14,569 bases of DNA from Candidatus Acidiferrum typicum (GTDB lineage: Bacteria; Acidobacteriota; Terriglobia; Acidiferrales; UBA7541), in NCBI GenBank assembly GCA_025463105.1, contig JAOAPW010000225.1:1-14569 (forward strand). The letters run 5' to 3'. The notes below the pieces were generated by a model that made no database searches, had not been told where the DNA came from, and saw only the letters and a list, made by a program, of their open reading frames with translations. Within the stretch, counting starts at the first letter, position 1. Each line of letters begins with the position of its first letter. Below are positions 1 to 6,605 of this stretch, one piece after another. A program made the position numbers and the translations under genes.

Positions 1-648
1 CGTTTCCTCGACGGCAATTCCCTGCTGCTTCTGTTTTCCTTCGCGAAATTCAAGGATCGTTAGAAACGCGCCCGGATCGGCATGAGCGAATTGCGCAACG
101 CGTTCAATGGCCGCGCGCTTATTGGCGGCCGGCGGCTCGCCCAGCGCGATGAGTACATGCCGAAATAGTGCGGCAAAAGCGGAAAACGAAGAGGTCATCA
201 GATCCAGATAAGCATCTGTTTTTTTCGGAGCTATCAGAATTGCCTGGCGAAGGCGTAGCCAGTACGTGCGCAACTCGCGCTCCACCTGAATCGCATGGTA
301 ATGCAGAGGCACCTCAATGTCCGCGAGGACATCTTCCCCGTGGAGCATCCGGTGCTGCAACTTCATATCGAGCAGCTCGATTGCAAAAACATCCGCGGAA
401 CTTTGCAGTTCGTGCAATGTGAAAAACAGCGGCGCGCGATGTCCTTGCTTTATCCACCACTCGACCGTTGCGTGAAGAGCTTCAATACGCGCGGCGCCAG
501 CTTGCTCGAGAATGCAAAGAACATTGAGGTCTGAATGTTTGGAGTGAAACTCCCCCGTTACTGCGGACCCGTACAAAGCGACGGCTTTCAAATTATCGCC
601 GGCGGAAGATTTCAGCTTTTGTACCAGTTCATCGAGCTTGCCGTCCAT
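1..648 (-). CDS. Nucleotidyltransferase-fold protein, 3' end beyond the window
   Basis: The frame is open for 216 codons from an ATG at 648 and runs off the left edge without a stop, so the C-terminus is missing. A GGAG ribosome binding site lies 9 nt before the ATG. The N-terminus carries a nucleotidyltransferase signature: YGSAVTGEFHSKHSDLNVL, with Gly27-Ser28 and, about 12 residues on, Asp40-Leu-Asn42. In active members the second acidic position is Asp; here it is Asn, so metal binding may be weakened. The rest is helical with no further motif I can name. From memory, acidobacterial genomes often carry similar proteins next to a TPM-domain gene, as here with a 39-nt gap, which suggests one operon. 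The substrate is unknown. The fold call is fairly secure; catalytic activity is doubtful. Confidence 0.8.
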   Translation of the reverse strand, partial: MDGKLDELVQKLKSSAGDNLKAVALYGSAVTGEFHSKHSDLNVLCILEQAGAARIEALHATVEWWIKQGHRAPLFFTLHELQSSADVFAIELLDMKLQHRMLHGEDVLADIEVPLHYHAIQVERELRTYWLRLRQAILIAPKKTDAYLDLMTSSFSAFAALFRHVLIALGEPPAANKRAAIERVAQFAHADPGAFLTILEFREGKQKQQGIAVEET

Positions 649-687
649 CGATCTTCGCTCCTGCGGCTCCCGTAGGCTGCGCGCAAT

Positions 688-1521
688 TCACCAGCTACCG
701 CTCGCGCCTCCGCCTCCAAAAGAACCTCCGCCAAATCCGCCGAATCCGCCGCCACCCCCGCCGCCTCCACCGAAACCTCCGCCGCCCCAGGACCCGCCGC
801 CATAACCCATGCCGCCCATCCACGGTCCGCCGCGGCGGCGCGGTCCAATCGATCCACCAAACAAAAGCCTGAGGATAAAGCCCAGCACCGGCGAAAACAG
901 GAAAATAACAAGAATAAGGAGCCACACGATGCTTGACATTGGAAAAAGGGAATGATCGGGTGCGGGGGATGCAGCGGGCGCGCCGGCAGCAGTTTCCAGC
1001 GTGACTCCTCGATCCGCCGCAATAACAGAGGCAATTCTTTCGGTCAGCAGAATTACAGCACTGTTGTAATCGTTTCTCCGAAGTAAGGGAACAATTTCGC
1101 GGCCAAACCCACCGACTTTGCCGTCCGGAAGAATGGGCTCCAATCCATAGCCGACTTCGACTCGATATTTGCGGTCACTCGTCGCGAGCAGAATCAGCAC
1201 TCCGCGAGCCTGCTGCTTCGGTCCAATGCCCCACTGTGTCGCCAGATCAATCGAAAATTGCTCGATGGGCTCGCCTCTGAGCGATGAAATGGTTACAACG
1301 GCAATTTGCGCTTGCGCTTTGCGATCGACTTCGGCGCACAGAGCAGTCAATTTTTCCTTGGCAGGCGCGCTGAGTACTCCCGCGAAATCGTTTACGTAGC
1401 CCTGAGGTTTGAGGTCCTTAACCTGCTCCGCGAGCACACTGCCGGCGCAAAAAATAATCAGCAGAAAGAAAATTGAAACGAATCGCGCGATAGATTTTCT
1501 TAGGCAGGACTTAAAGGACAT
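688..1521 (-). CDS. Exported TPM-domain protein with glycine-rich C-terminus
   Basis: The 277-residue product has a signal peptide at residues 1-31 (basic start, hydrophobic core, ending SVLA). A TPM domain follows at about 41-165, including GYVNDFAGVLS, the GVLILLATSDRKYRVEVGYGLE stretch in pieces, and ILPDGKVGGFGREIVPLLR. A transmembrane helix lies at about 197-220, and residues 231-277 are almost all Gly with Ser, Phe and a terminal SGSW. This order (signal peptide, TPM, membrane helix, Gly tail) is typical of YgcG-like proteins, so the TPM domain should face outside the cytoplasm. TPM domains have been linked to phosphatase activity and photosystem or membrane-protein upkeep in other lineages; the role here is not known. 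An upstream in-frame TTG at 1545 would add eight unconvincing residues before the signal peptide, so I chose the ATG at 1521. LemA, a frequent partner, is not adjacent. Confidence 0.88.
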   Translation of the reverse strand: MSFKSCLRKSIARFVSIFFLLIIFCAGSVLAEQVKDLKPQGYVNDFAGVLSAPAKEKLTALCAEVDRKAQAQIAVVTISSLRGEPIEQFSIDLATQWGIGPKQQARGVLILLATSDRKYRVEVGYGLEPILPDGKVGGFGREIVPLLRRNDYNSAVILLTERIASVIAADRGVTLETAAGAPAASPAPDHSLFPMSSIVWLLILVIFLFSPVLGFILRLLFGGSIGPRRRGGPWMGGMGYGGGSWGGGGFGGGGGGGGGFGGFGGGSFGGGGASGSW

Positions 1522-1587
1522 CCAGACACCGCTCTCGAGGCGCAAACCATCTTAGATGGACAACCAACAGGCGTCAACGCGGGGCGG

Positions 1588-1613
1588 TAGGACAGGCAAT
1601 CTTGCCTGTTCTA
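1588..1613. repeat. REP-like palindrome, copy 1 of the GGCA/TGCC type
   Basis: An imperfect hairpin has a 12-bp stem with one G-T pair and a TC loop (left arm TAGGACAGGCAA, right arm TTGCCTGTTCTA). It sits 3 nt after the stop of the broken AhpD-like gene. The 26 bases at 1586-1611 match those at 10649-10674 at 23 positions, so this is a dispersed element and not a chance hairpin. No T-run follows on either strand, so it is not a classic terminator. Confidence 0.7.
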
Positions 1614-1616
1614 ACT

Positions 1617-2022
1617 TCAAGATTTCTTGAATTGCTCGTCGATTTCCACCTGGTAGCCGGACGCCAGGCGATTTGTTTCATTGGCCATTCCAACGACGGC
1701 TATCAGTTCGTGAAACATCGCGTCACTCATGCCTTTGTTGCGAGCTGACGCGGTGTGCGAAGCGATACAGTACGGACACTGATTCGTTACGCTGCATTTC
1801 CTTGGTGAGCGAATCGAGCGCGCCGGGCGCCATGATTTGCTTGATTGATTCCCAGGTCCGCCGCAGCGTCACCGGATCATTGGCGAGCGCCTTCCAAAAA
1901 TTGTTGATCCAATCCGTCTTGCGAGTGGCCATGATGTCGTCATAGACTGCGCGCACTTCGGAACTCGCGTCGGCATATTCGACCAGCGTGTTTGTCGCGA
2001 AACAATGGAAATACCCGGGACT
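1617..2022 (-). pseudogene. Frameshifted carboxymuconolactone decarboxylase / AhpD-like gene
   Basis: Two adjoining minus-strand frames together spell one protein of the CMD/AhpD family. The upstream frame contains RKTDWINNFWKALANDP and ends its homology at LTKEM (near 1797). The downstream frame picks up at about 1787 with TNQCPYCIASHTASARNKGM and runs through VVGMANETNRLASGY to a TGA at 1617-1619. The CPYC pair is the redox-active CxxC of AhpD-like proteins. Only 7 nt separate the ATG of LTKEM from the Thr codon, where I recall about seven residues in intact relatives, so a deletion of about 14 nt is likely. Read straight through, the first frame stops at 1723. The start is also abnormal: the frame is open from an in-frame TGA at 2023-2025 but has no ATG, only a GTG at 1956 that would lose N-terminal sequence. 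An assembly error cannot be excluded. Confidence 0.8.
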
Positions 2023-2149
2023 TCAGAGGTCAGAGCCGCTGAGTTGGAAGTTAAACTGCCAGGCGCAATCGGTGGAATTGCATCACGCTGAAACTTAAAC
2101 TGGAACGCCCAACAAGAGCAGACGCTCCTGTCATGCAGATTCTTCAGTT

Positions 2150-3829
2150 CTATTTCGTCGACGCCATGGAGCGAACCAGCATTACGCCGGAGCCTGAGGC
2201 CATAGATTCGTAATAATTGACGAAACGCTTCGTCTCCATCGTATCGTATGGCTTGAGATTCATGGCCCACCGGAACGCTATCGGCTGATACCAAAGTTCG
2301 GCCTCCACCTGGAAGGGCCCTTGAGCGTCACCGCAGGCTACGGAGTACCGGATGGTATGCCCGCCTGCCTTGAAGCTCTCATCCTTTTCCGCATCCCCAT
2401 GTACCGCAATCTCTTTTTCGGCAGTCGCTTTGTCAAAGCCGTGAGGAAGCAAGCGGTTGTCCTTCAGATATCCAATAGCAGTCAGCAGTGCGGTGGTCGG
2501 CTTCCCATTCGGATCGCTCATAACCGACTCATAGATCTGTACCTGATCTGGACGAGTGATCTCGCTATAATGGGGTTCAAAGCGCGTGGCGTCTTCGTCG
2601 TTGTCATTACCTTCGATGGAACCGTTCGGATTCAGCTTGCCCGACTCGAATACCGCCTTGCCAGAAGCGTCACGCACCGTAACGTGTAGCCACACGCGGC
2701 GTGAAGGGTAAGCCGTCGGCAACTTGTGGCCTCCCATATTCTCCACCGCGATATCAGCTTCCACGTGACCATTGCGAATTTCCAGGCTCTTGATCGCGAG
2801 TTTTGCGGCTTCCGATTGCAGATTCGCGATGGTACGGTTGGCCGCGCTATCCAACTCTTGAGGTAGCGCCGGGATTTCCAAATCCGTTCTGTAGACGTTC
2901 ATCAGCCGCTGCATGAAGAAATTGCCGCCGACGAATACGTGCCGGGAAAATCCTGAACGCGGCTGGCCGAATACCGCAGTGATTGCTACGTCTTCCTGGA
3001 CCACTGGCATATGGCAGGACTGGCAGGTCCGTGCGCCTTTGTAATCGCTGTGAAGCCATTCCTGATAGGGCATCTGCTCGGGCAGTTCGCCAACTATCTC
3101 GCCCTGCCGATTCAGGGCCTTCGTGAAGAGGGTGTGGCAGGTTGCACACAGCTCCGAGGAGCGAAGCACTTTGCTGTTTTCGATCGGCTGAAACGTCGAA
3201 GACGATTTCATGATCGTGGTGTGGGCCTTGTCGATCTCAAATGGGCCGTTCTCGTGGCGCTCTCCCGGGGGAGTCGTCTCATCGATTTTGAATCCGCCCA
3301 CGAAGCTCTCGCGTTTACCCAGGTTCTCCCCGGTGATCTGGTGGCACACTGAACACGAGACGCCGTCAGTCGCGAGCCGGTCGCCAAGCTTACTCGGATC
3401 CGGCGGAATGTGCGTAAACGCTTCACCCGTGCCTCCGGCCAGCTTGGATTCATAGCGCATCATCGGCATGTGGCAGATCGTGCATTCGTCCTGTATTAGC
3501 TTCGACGAGTTCGGGTGGTCGATCAGCTCGCGGCGAACACCCGCCATCCAGTAAGGATCGCGGCCAGAATTTGCCATGATGCTGGTTCGCCAGTTGACGC
3601 CGATTGAGATGTCCTCGCCCAACCGTGTCTTCAGTCCGTTATGGCAGGCGACGCAGCGGTCAGAGGTCTGAAAGTGGGTACCATAGCCTTTTTTCGAGGA
3701 GACATCCTGGCCTGGGGCGTTCTCGCGAGTCTCATTTTGCTGCGACTGGGCACGCGTACGGGCGCAGATCGCTCCAACCGCAGCCAGCACAAAGAATGAA
3801 AGTAGAATTCTGGATCCGCTGATTTTCAT
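2150..3829 (-). CDS. Exported pentaheme c-type cytochrome with C-terminal beta-rich domain
   Basis: This 559-residue protein has a signal peptide at about residues 1-28 (MKISGSRILLSFFVLAAVGA then a charged ARTRAQ). Five CxxCH heme sites follow: CVACH (59-63), CTICH (116-120), CSVCH (159-163), CATCH (228-232) and CQSCH (269-273). The heme part ends near residue 310. Residues 350-530 are beta-rich, open with VENMGGHKLPTAYPSRRVWL and have no hemes. The layout is that of periplasmic or surface multiheme cytochromes related to the c554 group; I cannot assign a named enzyme, and no substrate-reductase motif is evident. The ATG at 3829 overlaps the upstream stop as ATGA and has AGGGG 5 nt upstream, so translation is probably coupled. 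The frame is open to 4054, but the 75 extra residues overlap the upstream gene and precede the signal peptide, so I rejected that start. Electron transfer is secure; donor and acceptor are unknown. Confidence 0.9.
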   Translation of the reverse strand: MKISGSRILLSFFVLAAVGAICARTRAQSQQNETRENAPGQDVSSKKGYGTHFQTSDRCVACHNGLKTRLGEDISIGVNWRTSIMANSGRDPYWMAGVRRELIDHPNSSKLIQDECTICHMPMMRYESKLAGGTGEAFTHIPPDPSKLGDRLATDGVSCSVCHQITGENLGKRESFVGGFKIDETTPPGERHENGPFEIDKAHTTIMKSSSTFQPIENSKVLRSSELCATCHTLFTKALNRQGEIVGELPEQMPYQEWLHSDYKGARTCQSCHMPVVQEDVAITAVFGQPRSGFSRHVFVGGNFFMQRLMNVYRTDLEIPALPQELDSAANRTIANLQSEAAKLAIKSLEIRNGHVEADIAVENMGGHKLPTAYPSRRVWLHVTVRDASGKAVFESGKLNPNGSIEGNDNDEDATRFEPHYSEITRPDQVQIYESVMSDPNGKPTTALLTAIGYLKDNRLLPHGFDKATAEKEIAVHGDAEKDESFKAGGHTIRYSVACGDAQGPFQVEAELWYQPIAFRWAMNLKPYDTMETKRFVNYYESMASGSGVMLVRSMASTK

Positions 3830-4992
3830 CGCCACCCCTGCGTCAGGCCGCCGTCTGGAAAGTCCCACAGCAGATAGAACATTAATTGTCTGGGCCGGGC
3901 CCCGGTATTGTTCACGGGGATCCGGTAGCCGATGGCTCCCAGGATGTGCATCCGCCTGCTGAGCGGGATTTGGAGTTCTGGTGCCAGGTCCACATTCGTC
4001 TTGGCACCTGTCACGAGATCCCTGTCTGCGATGATTTCCAGCATCGGGGACCATCTTCGGCCAAGCCCGCCCTCCGTGCTGAAAGTTTTGCCGATAGCCG
4101 TCCGCATGAAGTAGGCTCTGGGGACCTTGTCGGGATGTACCGGAAGTTCGACTCCTGTTTGAAGCTGAAGAAAGCTATCCCTTGGAAGGAGCTGCCCATA
4201 CGCGGCAAATGTCTCAAACAATGTAGATAAGCCGCCCGTGCCGATAGTGCTGTTTCCGGTTGGTATGCTTATGTCACCACCCAGGCTGAAAATTGAGCCT
4301 GTCTTTAGACTAGCGAACATTTTGCGCTTAAATTCGAGTGCTATGTCGCCGAACGCCGCATGATTGCCGTTACTATCCTGCTTGAAGCTATAGGGAACAA
4401 TAGCCCCGATCATTGAAGATACCCCGATGCGTTTTTCGTAGATCACCGAGGTGGTGCCGCCCGGGGCACCGTGAGCGTTATACGACCCGGTAATTACCAC
4501 CTCATTTTCCGGGTACGCCTTCTCTGTAATCATTGCGAGCGGGAGGTTCAAATTGCCCCGGGGCCAGGCCTTTACCGGACAAAGGCTGCGAAGGTACTCA
4601 ATCACCTTGCCGATCTGCTCCTGCGTAAGCATATCTTTGAACGAAGGCATGATCTGCGAGAAACCCCTCCCCGGACCACCTTCGGTGATGACAGCGCGCC
4701 ACTGCACATCTGGCTCCGGAGTGGCGCCAGGACAGTCAGTGAAATCCGGAAATGTGGAGGGCCGCTCGAAGCCGGCCAGGGTTTGCGGCTGGCCTTTTCC
4801 GTCCGGTCCGTGGCAGGACACACATCCTGCCATATAGATTTCCTGGCCTGTGTCGAGCTTCAATCCGCCATTGCCCGACTGCGCACTCAATGCGATCCCG
4901 TGAATCCACACAATCCCCACAACTGCGGCCATTGCCAGAAAATCGCGCGTAGGTCGAAACACAATGAACTTACTGCGGTTTCTTGGCCACAC
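3826..4992 (-). CDS. Monoheme cytochrome c fused to a predicted outer-membrane beta-barrel
   Basis: The 388-residue product begins with a signal peptide (about 1-37, ending IALSAQ). A class I cytochrome c domain at about 45-140 has CVSCH at 57-61 and a likely Met ligand at Met115 in QIMPSFKDMLT, followed by the usual closing helix IGKVIEYLRSL. Residues 165-378 alternate polar and hydrophobic in about 11-12 strand-like segments (for example LFETFAAYGQLL, SFLQLQTGVELPV, MHILGAIGYRIPV), with an aromatic strand MFYLLWDF ten residues before the end. This resembles the barrels annotated as phenol-pathway 'transporter' proteins. Cytochrome plus barrel in one chain recalls Cyc2 iron oxidases, but this cytochrome domain is larger and the barrel smaller. 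The start is a GTG at 4992 with AGGGGG 4 nt upstream and a candidate promoter at 5025-5053. Open frame continues to 5136, and an internal ATG at 4932 would cut the signal peptide. The pentaheme gene overlaps it by 4 nt. Confidence 0.8.
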   Translation of the reverse strand: MWPRNRSKFIVFRPTRDFLAMAAVVGIVWIHGIALSAQSGNGGLKLDTGQEIYMAGCVSCHGPDGKGQPQTLAGFERPSTFPDFTDCPGATPEPDVQWRAVITEGGPGRGFSQIMPSFKDMLTQEQIGKVIEYLRSLCPVKAWPRGNLNLPLAMITEKAYPENEVVITGSYNAHGAPGGTTSVIYEKRIGVSSMIGAIVPYSFKQDSNGNHAAFGDIALEFKRKMFASLKTGSIFSLGGDISIPTGNSTIGTGGLSTLFETFAAYGQLLPRDSFLQLQTGVELPVHPDKVPRAYFMRTAIGKTFSTEGGLGRRWSPMLEIIADRDLVTGAKTNVDLAPELQIPLSRRMHILGAIGYRIPVNNTGARPRQLMFYLLWDFPDGGLTQGWR

Positions 4993-5024
4993 AAATCCCC
5001 CTATCACTCTTATTGTTGCGAGAA

Positions 5025-5053
5025 ACGATATCGTGTCCAGAATGTTTTCGCAA
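5025..5053 (-). promoter_or_regulatory. Candidate sigma-70 promoter for the cytochrome pair
   Basis: On the minus strand TTGCGA (5048-5053) is followed after 17 nt by TATCGT (5025-5030). The predicted start near 5018 would leave a leader of about 26 nt before the GTG at 4992, which supports that start. The -10 box is only a partial match, so this is tentative. Confidence 0.35.
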
Positions 5054-5172
5054 TCGTTTTGGCGACTCGAGCAAAATAGCTTCATTCCAGGCGCAGACGG
5101 AATCGTCTCTCGATGACGCGCTTGCGAAAGAATCAATCCGGGGTATTATTTCCGGGTTACCACCCCGAGTTT

Positions 5173-5406
5173 ATGCCGAAGATACACGCTCTATCGTTTT
5201 CGATGGGTGCGCGACTCTGCCCGCTTTGCGGATGCAAGGACGTCCTGCGATCCCATCGCCGGAGCCTTTTGGAGTGGACCATCTTATTGCCTTTTCTGTT
5301 GCGCCCGTTCCGGTGCCGCCAATGCAGCGCCCGGCATGCAGGTTTCTTCTTTCGCCCAAGACGAGTCAAGGATTCAGAAATCGTCGCCGCCAGAGAAATT
5401 GACTAG
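5173..5406 (+). CDS. Small zinc-ribbon protein
   Basis: This 77-residue product has CPLCG at residues 16-20 and CRQC at 48-51, two CxxC knuckles that should bind one zinc. Between them is a basic-then-hydrophobic stretch, SHRRSLLEWTILLPFLLRPF. The pattern of a zinc knuckle, an RR-rich turn, a Leu-rich segment with LRPFRC, and a second knuckle is one I associate with small uncharacterised acidobacterial proteins. The Leu-rich part might touch a membrane. The start is uncertain: ATGs at 5113, 5173 and 5203 are all in frame and none has a strong ribosome binding site. I chose 5173 as a compromise, and the conserved part needs only 5203 onward. It stands alone, divergent from the cytochrome pair. 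Function unknown. Confidence 0.6.
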   Translation: MPKIHALSFSMGARLCPLCGCKDVLRSHRRSLLEWTILLPFLLRPFRCRQCSARHAGFFFRPRRVKDSEIVAAREID

Positions 5407-5441
5407 AAGCGATCTAGCCATGTCATAAATATGTCTTGTGG

Positions 5442-5461
5442 GTCGCGGCTTCAGCCGCGAC
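5442..5461. repeat. REP-like palindrome GTCGCGGCT-TC-AGCCGCGAC
   Basis: A perfect 9-bp stem with a two-base loop lies in the gap between the zinc-ribbon gene (+) and xerC (-), whose 3' ends converge here. A second weak hairpin, GGGC-TTTG-GCCC at 5483-5494, follows 21 nt later. No T-run follows, so I read it as a dispersed palindrome and not a terminator, although RNA from either side would fold here. Confidence 0.6.
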
Positions 5462-5524
5462 ATAAACTCACCAAGAAAGAATGGGCTTTGGCCCCCGAAG
5501 CGAATTGGTGGTGAACGCACGAGT

Positions 5525-6478
5525 CTACGCGCGGGGATGTGCTTTGTCGTAAACCTCGAGAAGCTGGCGGATGGAGGCATGCGTGTAACGCTGCGTGGTG
5601 GAAAGAGAAGAATGGCCGAGCAGTTCCTGAATGGCGCGCAGGTCCGCTCCGTCGGCGAGCAGATGCGTCGCAAAGGCGTGGCGCAGCGAGTGCGGGTGCA
5701 GGTCCCAATTTACGTTGATCAGACGCACATATTTTTTAACGATGCGCGCCACCGACCGCGGCGTCAGGCGCGTGCCCAAATGATTCAGAAAGACAGCCTG
5801 ACGATCGCCATTGCGGCCCGCCTTTTTCAAGATCTCATCGCGTGTCGAACCATACGCCTCGAGCGCTTGTTCCGCTTTTCCTCCATACGGGATGATGCGC
5901 TCTTTATTGCCCTTGCCTCGCACACGCAACATCATCTCCTTCCGGTCCATATCCGCAAGATTCAATCCGGTCAGTTCGCTGACGCGCAGCCCGGAAGCAT
6001 AGAGCAATTCGAGAATTGCGCGGTCGCGTTTGACCAGCACGCGATTTTCGTTTGGCTCGTCCGGACGTTTGCGGCTGCTGGAAGAAGTAGCGGGACGCGC
6101 GACCACGCCGTCCAGAAACGTATTCAAGTCTTCGGCGCTTAGGACGGACGGAATCCGCTTGGGCAGTTTAGGAGTGGCCACAAGCCGCGCCGGGTTTCGC
6201 AAAACCATTCCTTCGCGCACCGAAAATTTAAACAGGGAACGGATCGCAGCAAGTTTGCGGGCAATCGACGATTTTTCGAGACCGACATCGTGCAGATGCG
6301 CTACGAATTCCCGAATCATCAGGTGCGTAACGTCCGAAATCGCGGGCGTTTCGACTCCGGGAGGACTCAAGAAAGTAACAAATTGGTTGAGATCGTTTTC
6401 GTAGCTTCGAAGCGTGTGTGGCGAGGCATTGCGCACCGAGCGCAAATAGTTCAGGAATTGGCCTACTGCGGATTTCAT
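5525..6478 (-). CDS. xerC: Tyrosine recombinase XerC/XerD family
   Basis: This 317-residue protein has the family's usual length and two-domain layout: an N-terminal SAM-like core-binding domain (about 1-95, FLNYLRSVRNASPHTLRSYE) and a catalytic domain (about 108-310). All catalytic positions are visible: Arg165 (ASGLRVSEL), Lys189 (RVRGKGNKER), His263 and Arg266 (HPHSLRHAFATHLL), His289 (LLGHSS) and Tyr298 (TTQRYTH). It should cut and rejoin dif sites to resolve chromosome dimers with a partner recombinase. A Ser/Arg-rich loop at about 128-148 is longer than in the enterobacterial proteins. The ATG has AGGGG 6 nt upstream. Placement downstream of topA and dprA matches the conserved dprA-topA-xerC order and favours XerC over XerD or an integrase; hslV and hslU, often next in line, are absent. 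Confidence 0.9.
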   Translation of the reverse strand: MKSAVGQFLNYLRSVRNASPHTLRSYENDLNQFVTFLSPPGVETPAISDVTHLMIREFVAHLHDVGLEKSSIARKLAAIRSLFKFSVREGMVLRNPARLVATPKLPKRIPSVLSAEDLNTFLDGVVARPATSSSSRKRPDEPNENRVLVKRDRAILELLYASGLRVSELTGLNLADMDRKEMMLRVRGKGNKERIIPYGGKAEQALEAYGSTRDEILKKAGRNGDRQAVFLNHLGTRLTPRSVARIVKKYVRLINVNWDLHPHSLRHAFATHLLADGADLRAIQELLGHSSLSTTQRYTHASIRQLLEVYDKAHPRA

Positions 6479-6605
6479 GTCCTACCCCTGAGCTAAACTC
6501 GGGAATTCAACGGCAAGTCCTGCTGGAAAGTCGCGAAATCTAACCGAATCGACCAGGACCGAAAATCCACATGCCAAACTCGTGAAAAAGCTAAAGAGCC
6601 CGCAA

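Noticed and set aside
714..830. Tandem DNA repeat in the TPM gene
   Set aside because: The periodicity is explained by Gly codons of the glycine-rich tail; no fixed unit repeats exactly.
1869..2294. Minus-strand open frame of 141 codons
   Set aside because: It overlaps the pentaheme 3' end and the broken AhpD-like gene in a third frame and shows no domain.
3830..4054. N-terminal extension of the pentaheme cytochrome
   Set aside because: It would place 75 residues of low-quality sequence before a clear signal peptide and overlaps the upstream gene in another frame; ATGA coupling at 3829 is better.
3826..4992. Naming the cytochrome-barrel protein cyc2
   Set aside because: Only the architecture is similar; the heme domain is a longer class I type and I cannot show homology by eye.
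5438..6142. Plus-strand open frame of 234 codons
   Set aside because: It is antisense to xerC, which has all catalytic residues; no ribosome binding site or domain supports it.
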